A stretch of DNA of 64,000 nucleotides, from assembly GCA_015227615.1 (NCBI GenBank), contig JAALGZ010000088.1:1-64000 (forward strand), in the 5' to 3' direction. The first letter of the stretch is position 1. Each line of letters opens with the position of its first letter. Under the pieces are notes generated by a model that was not told where the DNA came from, made no database searches, and was given only the letters and a program-made list of their open reading frames with translations. This DNA comes from Labyrinthula sp. Ha (Eukaryota; Sar; Bigyra; Labyrinthulida; Labyrinthulaceae). The position numbers and the translations under genes are program-made. Positions 30,992-43,587 of the stretch are shown here, piece by piece.

Positions 30992-32149
30992 TCAGGAAAG
31001 AAGAATTTCGTTTATTTGCTCCAGCAGCTGAATATAGTCCATTGGGTTCATTCCTCTTCCTCCAGCTGTTATTCTTGACGTTTCACTTAGTGCTTTAGGT
31101 GATATTCTAGTTGCTGCGTTTTCTGTGGGTTGATTGTGGATGTTGTATCTTGGTCGAAGGATGGGTGTTGTTGGTCTTCTGCTCGTGTCCATGTTCCTGT
31201 TCATATCCAAGTCCAAGTCTGCATTCCTGTTCAAGTCCAAGTCCGTGTTCCTGTTCGTGTCCAAGTTCCTGTTCAAGTGCTGGTTCCTGTTCAAGTGTTC
31301 TTCTGGTTCTTGGCTTCTTGTGCAGTTTGAAGGTTGGTTCTCATTTTCAGGGAGGTGGGTAAAGTGGGATGGTGGTGGGTCCTCAGGCGGCACTGGTTCT
31401 TCTCCTAGTAAGGCAAGCGCTTCATAGTAGTATATAGGTTTTGCTGTTGGCGGTGGTGATGGGTTTTGAAGTTGGTATTCTCGCAACGCTGCTACTTCCT
31501 TATATATAATATCTTTTGCAGTGGATCTATGGTTTTCTTGGCGCTTTTTTACTATATTGGCAAGGTCCAAGTCACCTTCTTCTAGTTGGAAGTCAAAGCT
31601 GTCGATTCTATCAATGGATCTTTTCAGCCTTCTTGATATTTTTGTTAACGCTTTTGTTATCTTCACATTGGTCGGCCAGTTTCCAACATTATACACTGCT
31701 AGAGCTATTACTAGGGCTCTTTCCAGATTAATTCTTGTCTTTTTTTGGATGTTTGCGGAAGATAATATGTCTCTGAATCTGTTGATATGACTGTGAGCTT
31801 CATTTAACTTCTTGGAGATAGCATCAGCATTAATACCTTGTGGATCAAAGATAGCACCAAGATACTTGTACTTTGTCACAGCTTCAATTGTTTCTCCCGC
31901 TACTTCAACGTTGCTTGTTTTGGGTTGGATTTTGTCGTGGATGATTGTTCTACTGTCTGTAACAGCTAAAGTCCCAGCTCTCCTTCTGTTGCGTGTTCCA
32001 TCACAAAACCTTGAGCTTTTGTGACACTTTAGTGACGTTTCCGAGTGAAAATATCTATCGCAACGTTCACAGTGGAAGTTGGTTAATATTCTATTTATAT
32101 CTACGTCTGGAATCTTATCGACCAAGTTGTAACCTTCGTTTGTGAGCAT
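30992..32149 (-). pseudogene. LINE-B C-terminal region: C2HC finger, thumb, Pro/Asn-rich tail
   Basis: 385 open codons. Starts with LTNEGYNLVDKIPDVDINRIL, equivalent to LINE-A just after the palm, then C-x2-C-x12-H-x5-C (CERCDRYFHS...RFC) and FCDGTRNRRRAGTLAV, identical in layout to LINE-A. A low-complexity stretch near 31190-31290 encodes repeats on the theme (D/N)-x-N-R-N. The closing block (RISPKALSETSR...NPMDYIQLLEQI) matches the LINE-A closing block, so both are related full C-termini. Confidence 0.8.
31186..31292 (-). repeat. In-frame coding minisatellite in LINE-B
   Basis: On the + strand GTTCCTGTTCA/GTCCAAGTCC-like units of 6, 12 and 18 nt repeat; on the - strand they encode Asn-Arg-Asn and Asp-Leu-Asp alternations (NRNTDLDLNRNADLDLDMNR). 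LINE-A lacks this expansion. Unit lengths keep the reading frame. Confidence 0.75.
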
Positions 32150-33150
32150 AACTTTTGTCTTGCTAACATTAATTTTTAGGCCCGTGAGTTGCTGAAGATT
32201 CTGCAGTTGTGTTACGAAGCTGATTATTTCTTCATCGTTCCTTGTCAGTATTACCTAGTCGTCTGAAAAAGCAAAGTATCTGAAGGTTTGGTTGTGTAGG
32301 TTGGTGCCTTGTAAGGTATTGTTTTTTATTCTTTTCATTATAGAGTCAAGACAGAGGATAAAGATGCTTGGGGATAAGCTATCCCCTTGAAGCACACCTC
32401 TTTTTATATTTACCAAGGTGCTTTTTTCTCCGCCGTTTGATACGAAAGCTTTTGTTTTGTCGTAGAGAGTGGCGATGACTTTGATGAGCTTTTTTGGTAC
32501 ATGGTGTTCTTCGAGAGCTAACTTCATGAACTTGTGCGAAATACTATCAAAAGCTTTGACAAAGTATATGAAAAGAATTCAAAGATATATTTTCCGTTTG
32601 AGAGTTTCCTTTATGATTGTATCAAGTGCCTCAATTTTCTGTATCGTTGAGCGGTTGCTTCTGAATCCTGCTTGGTAATCTGGGAGTTTATTTAGTATTG
32701 GTGCTATTCTGTTGTTGATGATTTTTGTGAGGAGTTTGAAGTGAGTGTTCAATAGTGAGATTGGTCTATAATTGGAGGGATCATTTTTACTTCTTTTCTG
32801 TTTGTATAGATACACTACTTTGCCTCTGCAGATTTTCCTCATCTTTTTACACCTGAACGCATCTAGCCTGAAGAAAGATGGAGCTTCTCTAATTGCATGC
32901 TTTTGGACTAATTCAACATGCTTTAAAGCTTCGTTTCTTATGTTGTCTGGTCCTGGGACCTGTTTATTTTCTTAGGTTATTGATGCATTCTTTGACCTCG
33001 TCTGCCTTTGGATAATGTGTGTTTATGCTGTTGAAGGTAGCCGGTGCAAGTATTGGAGTTTGGTAATGTCGTATTTGGTTATCCGTCAATAGGTTCGTTG
33101 GAAGTGGTAGTTTTGTTGCTTTTCTAAATATTCTTTTAGTATCTGGATAC
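32150..33150 (-). pseudogene. LINE-B reverse transcriptase (broken)
   Basis: Recognisable blocks: YRPISLLNTHFKLLTKIINNR near 32780-32720, YQAGFRSNRST near 32680-32650, a palm region encoding FDSISHKFMKLALEEHHVPKKL, then GVLQGDSLSPSIF near 32400 and the catalytic box FAFSDD near 32260. In this copy the catalytic box is FSDD with a TAG directly after it, and the frame shifts at least twice upstream, so the enzyme is dead. Confidence 0.8.
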
Positions 33151-33619
33151 ATCCTGTAGTTCCCACTATTTTCCCAGTTACATTTTTGGTTGATTTACCG
33201 AATTGGTCCCGGATTTGGTTTTACCTTCTTTGCCAGCTGGTAGCCAGTTTCGCGCTCTTGCTTTGGAACACAGTTTCTATTTCAGCCGCTATTCTGTGCA
33301 GCCAGTTGTTGTAGTCCTCCTTCGCTGAGCTTCTTAAATCCTTTGTGATCCGTTTCTTCTCCTCAGAGTTCAAGTTGTTCCAGTTGTCACGTTTGTACCA
33401 CATCAAAGACATGGTTTGTTCCGAGTTCTGGTGTTCAGGGAGGTTATACTTAATTTCTGGGAGATTTTTCCTCATGATGGCTGGAATTGAGCGGGTTAGA
33501 GTGAGGTAGGCGTCAGTGAAAGTCTAATTGAGGTCCAGAATTTCTTTCATTTCTCTGTTTACCTTTTTCTGAATGGATGTGTTGGTTTCTAGGGCACTGC
33601 AATCCAGCTGTTTTCTAGA

Positions 33620-34400
33620 CTTTTTACCTGGTGTGTGTGTGTGCATGCTCCATGTTTATTCGAACACTGGTAGCAAGATGGTCAAAGTTTCTCTTCATCC
33701 ACAAGTTATATGATATTGTTGAGGATATCTTGAAGCTAGTTATTGCAGGTACCTGATTCGTTATTACAGAGTCAGTTTCGGATTGCCACCCACTCTCCCA
33801 TCTTGGCATAAATGTAACATGTTTCTTGGAGCCTTTCTTGCCTGTAACTGTTAAGTGGTTGATGATGCTTGGATCCTTTTCCTTCAGAAGTTCAGCTAGC
33901 AGTTTACCATTAGCACCTGTACGATGGGAGAGCCTAGTTTACCTTCTTTGTTCATTTCCTTTCTTGAAACTTGAGCATTTAGATCACCGCAAATGAAAAC
34001 CAACCTTCTCTTGTTAATTCCATTCAGCTTTGACTTGAGATTCTTCAGGTACTTCTTGTAAACTTCTTGTCCATGGCCGCAGTGTGGAGCGTACATGTTC
34101 ACTAGGATGAGACTTTTTTTCTTCCAGTTTGATAACCAGCTTCAGGATCCTGTCGCTTCTTCCGCCCGTGTCCGTTACTTTATTAGCAAGTGCATCACAC
34201 AGAAAAGTCGCTACGCCCTCCGCATTCTCGTCCAGTTAAAAAAACACCTTCCTGAAGCCGGAATGACGTTCACCGTTCGCTGTAGGTGTTGCATTCCCTG
34301 CTTGTGCAGTTTTTGCAACATTAGAATTTCAGTTTTTTAGAAAATTGTTGTACGTAGCTGCGCTCAAAGGCAGTTAGACCACCAAAATTCACACTCACCA
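33620..34400 (-). pseudogene. LINE-B APE-type endonuclease (broken)
   Basis: Fragments of an apurinic/apyrimidinic-type endonuclease, which nicks the target in most LINEs: MNMYAPHCG (about 34100), RRLVFICGDLNAQVSR (about 34010-33965), and NHLTVTGKKGSKKHVTFMPRW (about 33860-33800), the usual GDxN and TF blocks. Several frameshifts. The family therefore uses an APE nuclease and not a restriction-like one. Confidence 0.65.
33632..33647. repeat. (GT)n microsatellite
   Basis: GTGTGTGTGTGTGC run within LINE-B; a related AC-rich run lies at about 35646-35660. Confidence 0.8.
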
Positions 34401-35114
34401 ACTTGGGTAGGTGTTTCAGTCCACTAGCTGTTCCTGGAACTTCTTTCGAAGGAGTAGTGAGGTCGCTACTCTGAAAACATTGCATTTTTGCTTCGTCCTT
34501 GACGTTGTTTTCACAAGGCCGATTTAAATAGAAGTTCTACTTCATTACCAATAACAATGCGTAATGAATCTTGCATAATGGATGAATATAGTCTACGGAT
34601 GATTTAGATTCAGAATCTTTTTGATGTAGACACAATCTTCGAAATACTTGAGTGGTTTTGGGTAATGGGATTAATCCATCAGCTGGCAAGAGCACGTTTG
34701 CCCATATAAAAAATAAGTATTTGACGGGTTTAAAAAGGTATAGTATAACAATTAGGAATTTATTATCTAACTTCCAATTATATTTTAGGGATTGGCAATT
34801 ATATAGCAGTCGAGAATTCCAATGGCCATACAATATTGTAACTTGTCAGCTATGGGAAGTCAATCTGAAAATACTGCAGTGCTTGGAACTTATATTGGCT
34901 AAGAAAAATTACAAATATTCAAAGTACATACTTCTTCTCGGCCTTACTTTTAGCCTGTTTAATACTATACATTACGACTTATGAGCCCATATTTGGATAA
35001 TTATCTACCATTCATAAACCTATTATATTATCTTTATATTCCTCAAAAGATTCTGTTCACTGTTTAATGTATTTATAACACATTTCAGTAAAAAACTGGA
35101 TAACTTATATTACC

Positions 35115-35470
35115 TAGTCTAGTCGCGTGGAAAACTAAACTTACCAGTATAATGGTACTCAATTCAACTAAAAGTGAGTAGTATTGAATATGTGAAGCTG
35201 TTAAAGGGTTGATTTGGGCGAGAAACTCACTCCAGTGGATTGATGCTCCGATTGAAGGACCATTGAAAGTCTATAACGACAACTAAGAATCACATCAGAT
35301 TAGGGAGAACTCGGGGTGTGTGAAGAATACACGTCTCAGTGAGATGAAGATGTATTTCCTTCAAGATTTGATAGTAGAAATGGATAACGAGCCACTCTTT
35401 TGCGGAGCAGAAGACGTGGAAGCCGGCAATTTCATTAATCGAAAAGGCTTAAATTTGAGACTTTTCGCGA
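35115..35470 (+). pseudogene. Copia RNase H relic (fossil)
   Basis: A run of copia RNase H blocks on the + strand: VAWKTKLTSIMVLNSTKSE (family form WKSRKQ...SSTEAE), EAVKGLIWARNSLQWI, EGPLKVYNDN (family form YCDNQSA) and EMKMYFLQDLIVEM followed by a tail with GAEDVEAGNF. Nothing else of the element is clear on either side. An old, isolated remnant. Confidence 0.65.
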
Positions 35471-38400
35471 CAAAATGCTAAAAGGGTATAGTTTCCTCAA
35501 AATTTCGAAAGGTTTATAAAATTGGGATTTCTTTGATCTTAGACTCAGCAATAATACACCAAGTTTTTGAAGCTTAGCCGTCGTCATTTCAGAACTGTGA
35601 AAAGGCACTTTCAAGTGGGTCATGAAATGTGTGCGACTGTGTCCACGCACACACACATCCATGCACCTGGACAATACCAAGTGCAAGTTCGCTTAGAAAT
35701 AGGTGAAACCAGGTTACTACTGGTGGACCTGGGTAAGGGTACAAAAGCGTGCTGTTTTCAACATGTGAAAGTAGTTTAGACAATCCTCATTGGTCAGCAG
35801 GGCCTCTTCAACTAAGAAAGAACAGCTTACGAAACTCGTTGAGTTAAGATACCTGTATTGTTCTGGAAAGCTTAAGGAATTCACAACTAATTAATAACTA
35901 ATTTACACCAGAAAAGCAACACTAACAAAATGAGAATTAACGAGACCCAGGTGACATAGAAAATTCCAAGACACCAGGACACTACACGAAGTGCGTATGC
36001 TTTAGATACAAAGCAATGGAACACAAGTAAAAATGTGTCTACAGGAATGTACCTAAGAGCATCTTAGCTGTAAGTTAGCTCCACCTATGTTACCAGAGTC
36101 TACAAGGCACACCTCTAGAAAAAACTTGAAACTGCATAAAGTCTGTCTCAATAATATACACCTAAAATCCAACTTCAGAGATATGTTCATACTACCTGAA
36201 GAATGAAATTATTGTATTCTAGAACATTCGGACTTCAGTATTTGATAAACGGATATGATAATTTAGAAGCATACAATCCATGATAAAACATGTAGTCACT
36301 AATTTAAAGAGAACTATCAGAAGACCCTTTTAGGCGTAGATTGAACTAAAGATGTAACCAGAAACAAGAAACCTTTCCTGAATACAAATCCAGATATTTA
36401 TATTTACCTTTCTGGGGCTCTAGCATGAGTTAATTTTGCCACTGTCAAAATATATTTATATATTCCACTTGAAAACAAAGCTTTCTTACCTATAATGGAT
36501 TTAGTTCTTATACCAATACTTAAAGGGTGATAAAATATAACTCGTAAATCTATGTTTTTTATATGGGTTGCGCTGTCCTAAAGATAAAAGATTGCTGTCC
36601 TGGCAAAACATCACTATACAGTTATATCCTTCCTATGTCCAAATGGCTACTTACCTCACATGGAAGAATAAAGCCAGTGAACCCACTAAGGAATCTTCAA
36701 AACAGAAAAATCCATAATATATCTGGGGCATTATAGATTTGGACACGAGAGCAATGCATTTATGCCAAGTTTCCTTTTTACTCTGAGATGAGAGCCATAC
36801 AGTGCAGAACTCTTAATAGATAATTTATGTCAGATAAAAAAGGTGAAATGGCTAAGTAGAGTACGCCACACATCTGAAAAGAAGTTTATTTCGGCGTAAA
36901 CTTATATCCAGATACTATTGGTAATATACCAACTTCAATCAAGAGCTTTAAATATACCCGTTTCCTTGCAGACAAGAATTCATGACACTTGACTCTTTAA
37001 ATCTTAAAAAAGATACCCCGTAGATCAAAGGTTGTGAACAAAACCATGCAAAGAAAATAAAAATTACAAGAAAATAAAAATTTACTTTTACGAGAGAGGG
37101 ACATGATTTACAAAGTTTAATTGTTGTTACAAATGAAAAGTATAACTAGAGAGTACAATCAATCAGAATTTTTAGTCAGAAAATTACAAGAAAGGTCACC
37201 AGACCAGAACTCGGCTCTAAACTATAACATGTTTTTAGATACGGGTACGTTTACTCAAATATGTTTATGTTACTGTCGAAATCATAGTTCTCTAATCACA
37301 AGGCAGGATAGCAAAAATAATTAATCCCCAAATGGAAAAAAGTTGTCCAGGAAAGATCCATACCAAGAAGATATTAGGATGTTAGGGGATCGCAAATATA
37401 ATATTCAACATAATGAAATAAAACTGTAAGTATTAATCCCCATAAAATATCTCGATAAAGTTAAGAACTTCAAGACTGATTTCTGTCTTAAAAACAAGAA
37501 TGTTTAAATTTTCCACATAAGGATACTTAAATAGAACTAAATTGAAACAAAAAAGCCATACATTAGTTTATGTTCACTAAACCTCCAAGTATGGCGTAGT
37601 TTCAAATCTTCAATCCAAACAAGAAGGTATTGAAGACACAAACAGAGTTTACTTCATACGGAGCCACGTGATGGATAAAGGTTAGAAGTTTTAATGGACA
37701 AATATTCAAAGAAAATAGAAAAGTTATCAGGCCCAGATGCAATATGTAGACACGGCGACAAGTGTACAACAGTAGTTCAGTCCTCTCATAAAATCCTTGG
37801 AAACTACGAGATATCTCTGGATGTTATATTATTTGGCAACAGAAGATGCCAGAGAGTCAAACTGCTCGATTATGATTCAGATGAAAATAAATATCTGTTA
37901 ATCATATCACAAAAATACTTTGAGTAAGCAAGAGGATGATATTGCTCATCAGAGTAAAAAATAGCGTATATTACAGAAATGCTATACTTGGCAATTACCG
38001 ATATATTCCATGTATCATTACACACACCACTTCCCACTATAGAGTTTAGGTTTGTCGAACTCTTCAAAGCAAAACCTATTTTGAAAAATGATGTTGCTGT
38101 CAAAGCACAGTTTCGCGTTGGGAACAATGGATAAGTTAAAGTCTCACAAAGAGCAATTCCCGGGCAGTATGTACCAATTATACCTATATTTGTAACTAGT
38201 CCCCTTCCAGTTACAGTACAGTCTGATTCCTAGTGAAGACAATAAAAAAAAACAGATGATTTAAAATACACAAGACTGAAAAAATCGATAAATTCAAAAT
38301 ACCGGCAGAACAGCCCAATAGAAGAGACTCAAGAAAAATGTGGAACAGCATGATATCAATAAACGACTTAAGAAATGAATAGAAGATACAAGAAAATTTA

Positions 38401-41192
38401 TCACTAGGGCATTATAGGAACTTCGATTGGTACTAGTATCAAGGCCCAAGGGAATTTTTACGAGCGCTAGAGGGAGAAAGAGAATTTTTATTCTTACTCA
38501 TGCGGGTAATCAGTTTTATTTTTTCGACGATGCAAAGGCAGTATCACTTGGGAAAATAATAGATAACTTATTTAATCTAAATCTTAATACTTGATTACAG
38601 AGACTTAAGTTGGAATTCATATGAAGAAAGGAAGAGCCAACACAGTTCCTAACTTGAAGAGTGTATCATCAAAGTAATTCAAAAGCATATGTTGTAGTGA
38701 ACAGTTTCTCAGATATCCATTCTAGCTAACTAAGAAATAATTTCTAGTTCTGCTAAGATTTAATTTACTCTGAAAGAATACTAGCAAGTCCTCAATCTGT
38801 TGAATAATATAGCTAAATATTATAGGTAAGAACTGAGTCATGGTTGACACATTAGCCGCAACACCGAAAAATCCATCTCAAATTTATCTGCAAAAACAAA
38901 TGAAGGGTTTGTATTACCTGTTTAAAGCAATAATTTGAAACTGAAGATACAAGACTGTAATAAAAAGAACAGTCACTTACTCGTACCAACGGATAGTTTT
39001 TTGTTTTTGGATTAGAACACAGCATCATTTAAGGAAATATATTATTCTTAGCAAACATACGAGTAGCTACGAAAATAAAATGGAATCCGTTTCGTCAATT
39101 CATTCACAGAGACAGCACCCGTCGCAATAAGTTTTCTACGAAGAGATCGAAGAAAACGCCTTTTATTCTAAGAGGAGCTCAATGTGCTTTGTGAAACAGT
39201 GATTCTCATTGATTATCAACCCCTCCTACATTTTTGGCTATGATTAACTTGGACTGGGTGGACTATGACATATGACCTGAGAATTTAAATACATTACCTA
39301 TGAAGCAGATACAATTTGAACAGCAATTCAATATGGTCATATTGACTACAGCAGGTCAGATATTAGGGGGAAGCTCTGTGGCACGAAATTTTACAGCAAA
39401 CACTTTCAATGCTGTTTTGTTAGATAATGTAAGATGGTGCAAACTTTAGGGGTAAAAATAGTATGAAGAGAAAGTTGTGTTGCTTGTAAATACGATACCG
39501 TTAAAGACAGTCTTTATCTTACAGTCCACTATTTCCATTACTTTTAAGTAAACAAAAGAAAAACCAATCTCATGGCAGCAGCAAAACGTTTTCCCCTGTG
39601 AGAATAAAACTCTCTTCTTGATAAATCACTTTAATTTAATCCTAGAAGATGAACCGATTTATATTCCTGACATAACCCTAGTTCAGACCTCGTAGCTTGT
39701 TTTGCACTTATAAACCAGGAGAGCATTCCGAGCATCCATATGGCAATATGAAGCTTTGGTAAACTCGTCACTAGTATCTTTCTATTATCACGGTGAAATG
39801 GGTCATGTTCAGTGGGTAAAGTTTCTTCAACTTAAGATATATTTTTGTTCCAGATGCTAGCTGAGCTTAATTCTTACTAGGTTTCTCTTTTTGTGTCGGT
39901 GGTTTCAGATCATGCTGGTTCTAAAGCTTAGGCTGTGAAATCATCCCCATTAGTAAATCTGATTCTGCAGATATCCAGTGACCTATCATTTTCTGTTCTT
40001 TTTTATGCAGATCGCAGTGAAAATTAAGGCACATATTTCGTCAATACTAATGCAGACAATGTTGATCCCAAAATCAATGTAACTTGAATTTTTGTTTCTT
40101 CAAAGTCTATTCTCTAGCAAGGTTAGACTCATCTATCGTTCCAGGAAGCCTATTGTTCTGATCCTGCTAAATTTAATTCCATCTTACAAGAAACTGGTAC
40201 AAGATGATCAAACTTCCAAAAAGACTCCATTTGATCAAAGAGTGGGTAAGAATGAAAGTTATGCTAAGTGCTATTTTAAACTAGAGCTATGTTTCCTGTT
40301 TGACTCGACTATGGAACTAACCTTTTACATATGAAAGTTTTTTTCTAGGCTCAGGACCCCTGCATTTAGCACCAGCTGAACCGTGAAAAATTGCATATTG
40401 GTCGTTTGTGCCCATTACAAATCATAAACGATCTATAACCCGAAAAATTATTGTGGCTAGCTCGTCATCTATAAAAAAGATTGCTCTAATCCTTGCGCTA
40501 ACTTCTACGTAGTCAACAGTGACTGTAGTTTATCTTGTTTCAGTATCGGTAGCAGCTAAAAATATTAGATCTTAGCCATTACCAAGATCTGATTTTCCTT
40601 CGTTATTAACAGTTTTTGCCTTGCTCTATTTTCTTATTTGTTAATGTCTGCAGTTACAAAGCATTCTCAGTTACTGATACTCAAGTGAACCACCAGTCAG
40701 ACATTTTCTAAGGTTGCTGTTTCTCTCTTTCTAGTAGTAAGATTCTATAAATAAATCTTAGAAACGCATTGGTTCATCATTTCAAAGTTATTTATGCCAT
40801 GCTCTAACGCTATGAATGCAGCCCTTTCAATCACTAGGATATATCAACTTCACTATGCAAAATCTCCAAAGTATTAGCTGCAACACAATGCAACAGCATA
40901 AGATCCCTTGCGGATGCTTTGCTCGCTATTTCAGCTCAGAATAGGTAATTACATATTTTGCTAACATAGATGAGAATAAAACAGTATTTCTTCATTTATT
41001 TCCACTTTTCAGAGATATCTTTGCTTTGAATGCATTTTGCACCCCGGTATTACCGGAAGTATACTAATACATCCAATAGAGAAAAATTGTTCCGTTTAGA
41101 TTTTCTACAACCAAAGAACACAAGAAAGACTATAACTTTGTTCCCTACATTTCACAAAGTAAAGAAAACCTCTATAGAAAACATTCTACTGA
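35471..41192. other. 5.7 kb without a recognisable gene
   Basis: AT-rich sequence with only short open frames. Two faint protein traces may be old retroelement protease pieces: MFLDTGTFTQICL near 37210-37255 and a stretch near 37700-37920 (KILGNYEISLDVILFGNRR). I see no introns, RNA genes or repeats that I can support. Decayed transposon sequence or intergenic DNA are the likely contents. Confidence 0.5.
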
Positions 41193-42263
41193 ATGAATAT
41201 ATCTAATTTGGGAGAAATAAATCGAAGAAGAAGAAAATATTTTGAATGGAAGCTTTACACAAGAAGACTCAGTCTTTGCTTTAAGGAAAAAAAGAGCATT
41301 GAAAAGATAAAAGATCCCAATCTTTTTGTTTTAGAAGATGTAAATAATAAAATTTCAACCGTATCTATTCAATTTAACTGTAGGATATTAGATTCAAGGG
41401 AGTCGGATTTAGTCTTGGAAGGAATGGAGGCATTCCCAAACGCTGAAACACTTGAAGTGGGTGGGTTTCACTCTCCAAAAGGTGCAATACCTTTTTTAGC
41501 TCATCTAATTAAGAATATCCCCAAAATATCAAATATTATATTCGAAGATTTATTTTTATTATGTTTACCGAATGAGTTATCTAATGAAAGAGAAAGATTT
41601 ATCAAATGTTTTAAAGGAAAACGATTTTTCATGAAACACGCTTATCCATCACACAGATATTGTTTGGACTCAAATTATAAATATTACGCAAACAGTTTAA
41701 TACCGGATATTGTTTCCACTGCTGAATATACAAAATTAAGATATTTTTTGTTGCCTTTTATGCTTAAGAGGCACTTTTTAAAGGATAATGGGGCTACTTT
41801 TCCTCTCAGGAAGCTCGAATTAAATGGCAGATTTCTACACTCAAAATCGTTTCTTTGTATTGATTTGTTATCAAAATCTTCGTTGTCAAATACTTTGACT
41901 GAATTAAAAATGGATTCGCTCTCCGTTTTCGAGAAGAATGAAATCTTCTTGTTTCACGTTTTCAATAATTTAATTGCAAGAACACCAAATTTAACATCTC
42001 TTGAAGCAAGTTGGAAGTTTAAACCAGAGATTATTCAAGTAAACGCGCGACATTTGGTACAGGTCTTGTATCAAACTAGCATTAGTTTAAATATATTTTC
42101 TGGAAATATATCAGTCAAAGGGCAACAAAAGAAAAAAGCTGATCGAGAGTGTGTTGAAGTTGTAAATGAGTACTTTGAGAAACTAAGGAGATTAAACAAA
42201 GTGTGGAAGATGCCAAATCTTTTTGTGCACAAGGGAAAAAATTTTGAGTATAGAAGAAATTGA
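41193..42263 (+). CDS. Unrecognised protein, 356 aa
   Basis: A continuous frame from ATG 41193 to TGA 42261-42263 in an otherwise gene-poor stretch, upstream of two certain genes on the same strand. I do not recognise the family. The N-terminus is basic (INRRRRKYFEWK). The body alternates hydrophobic Leu/Ile/Phe blocks (LRKLELNGRFLHSK, NTLTELKMDSL, TPNLTSLEASWKF) spaced somewhat like degenerate leucine-rich or F-box-associated repeats. The C-terminus is basic. No signal peptide, transmembrane span or transposon motif is visible. AATAAA overlaps the stop (42263-42268). The next gene begins 166 bp later. Codon usage and AT content match the neighbouring host genes, so I take it as a real host gene; an upstream exon cannot be excluded. 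Confidence 0.65.
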   Translation: MNISNLGEINRRRRKYFEWKLYTRRLSLCFKEKKSIEKIKDPNLFVLEDVNNKISTVSIQFNCRILDSRESDLVLEGMEAFPNAETLEVGGFHSPKGAIPFLAHLIKNIPKISNIIFEDLFLLCLPNELSNERERFIKCFKGKRFFMKHAYPSHRYCLDSNYKYYANSLIPDIVSTAEYTKLRYFLLPFMLKRHFLKDNGATFPLRKLELNGRFLHSKSFLCIDLLSKSSLSNTLTELKMDSLSVFEKNEIFLFHVFNNLIARTPNLTSLEASWKFKPEIIQVNARHLVQVLYQTSISLNIFSGNISVKGQQKKKADRECVEVVNEYFEKLRRLNKVWKMPNLFVHKGKNFEYRRN

Positions 42264-42429
42264 ATAAATTAATTGTTATTAAGTTATTTATTTATTCTTT
42301 TTGTTTTCACGTTCTATCATAGCGTATGTATTTTCTTATATATGACGGAAACATTAACAAGTTCCAGTACCACATATTGTGCAGTATTTTCTCTATCAAC
42401 ACACTTCAACATACCGGAAAATACATCGA

Positions 42430-43587
42430 ATGAATGAAAGAGAAAACAATAATAAGAAAATGAGAAAAAGAATACTCGTAATAGTTGGAACAACAGGGTC
42501 AGGAAAAGTAAATTAAGTTAAAAATATTTAAATTTAGACTAAACTAAGTTTGAACCTGTGTAAAGCCTTCAATGGTGAAGTTGTAAACTGTGACGTTATG
42601 CAAATGTATAAAGGATTAAACATCGCCACAGCAAAACCAACAGAAGAACAAATGAAAAAAGTGCCTCATCATTTATTTAGTTTCTTATCATCTTCTGAAA
42701 CCTTTGGACCTAGAGAATATAGAGAAAAGGCACTGGAAACTATAGATTCTCTACTTGAAAGAAAGAAACTTCCAATTATAGTGGGAGGAACTTTTTATTA
42801 TCTTCAATCTTTACTTTTTTCTTCTCTTTTGGATGAAATTCCGATAAAAAAGAAGGAAGAAAAAGTTCCTTCTGACTTTTCTTATGACTGTTTGAAAAAA
42901 GTTGACCCTAAATCAGCAGAAAAGTTGCATCCGAACGACAAAAGAAAAATACAAAGAAGTCTTGAAATTTTTTATCAATATGGAATTTCTCAATCTGAAT
43001 TAATTCAAATGCAGGAAAAATTGAAGTTGAAAAGTTTAAAAAGGTTTGATGCACTTATTTTATATGTGGATCGAGACAAAGAAAAGTTGCACCAGAGGTT
43101 AAGAAAGAGAGTAGACTTGATGGTTGAAAAGGGAATTGTGGAAGAAGCTAAAGAATTCTTGCAAAACAAATACGATGATAATCTTGGTTTAAGTCAAAGT
43201 ATGGGTTTTAGAGAGTTTGAAGATTACTTGGATGGGAAAGAAAGTCTGGAAGAAGCTAAAGAAAGGTTGTTCATTGTTCATAGACAGTACTCAAAATATC
43301 AGAAAAAGTGGATTGAGAAAAAAATAATTGGTTCTGGATATGATGTTGTTAGGGTTAAAGGTGAAGAAGGTGTTGAACTTTCTAGAAAATGGTTGAACGG
43401 CGAAGAGATTCGATTTGAGAAAAACTGTCCTATAGATGAGGAAACCAAGAACAGGTTTGAATGTGATATTTGCAATAAAGTATTATTTGGAGAACGCCAA
43501 TGGAACAGTCACCTGAAGTCTAGGAAGCATAAATATTTTGCAAAGAAGCAACGAATAGAAGCTACTGAAGAAAAAGCATCGGAATAG
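42430..43587 (+). CDS. TRIT1: tRNA dimethylallyltransferase (TRIT1/MOD5/MiaA family), 375 aa, two exons
   Basis: Transfers a dimethylallyl group to N6 of A37 in certain tRNAs (i6A), stabilising codon pairing; acts in cytosol and mitochondria in other eukaryotes. Exon 1 is 42430-42507 and exon 2 is 42538-43587, with a 30-nt intron between. Exon 1 encodes the P-loop GTTGSGK (G20-K26). Exon 2 opens TKLSLNLCKAF and carries NCDVMQMYKGL (D45, Q48, Y50; family form DSxQxY), IVGGTFYYLQSLL, and RVDLMVEKGIVEEA with SQSMGFREF. A C2H2 finger (C335, C338, H351, H357) near the C-terminus is typical of eukaryotic members and absent in bacterial MiaA. Another in-frame ATG at 42460 could also serve as start. 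Removing the intron gives a perfect family match across the junction. Confidence 0.92.
42508..42537 (+). other. 30-nt spliceosomal intron in the tRNA dimethylallyltransferase gene
   Basis: Starts GTAAAT and ends TTTAG; phase 0, between the P-loop Lys and Thr codons (GSGK|TKLS). It contains an in-frame TAA, so reading through would stop at once. The flanking protein matches the family without a gap when the intron is removed. Confidence 0.88.

Larger units (their letters stand above)
30500..34500 (-). mobile_element. LINE-B, non-LTR retrotransposon, nearly full length but broken
   Basis: A - strand LINE of the LINE-A family. From its 5' end: APE-type endonuclease (about 34400-33620), linker (33.6-33.2 kb), reverse transcriptase (about 33150-32150), C2HC finger and C-terminal tail (32149-30992), then a 3' UTR of perhaps 450 bp. 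Several frameshifts and stops lie in the endonuclease and reverse transcriptase; the last 385 codons are open. Exact ends are not resolved. Confidence 0.75.

Noticed and set aside
37121-37927. Retroelement protease pieces (FLDTGTF and a downstream strand-like stretch)
   Set aside because: Only a DTG in a suitable setting is visible; without flanking Gag or reverse transcriptase blocks it is too weak to call.
42438-43587. Starting the tRNA dimethylallyltransferase at the TTG near 42550
   Set aside because: That would drop the P-loop. The 30-nt intron explains the missing part and gives an exact family match.
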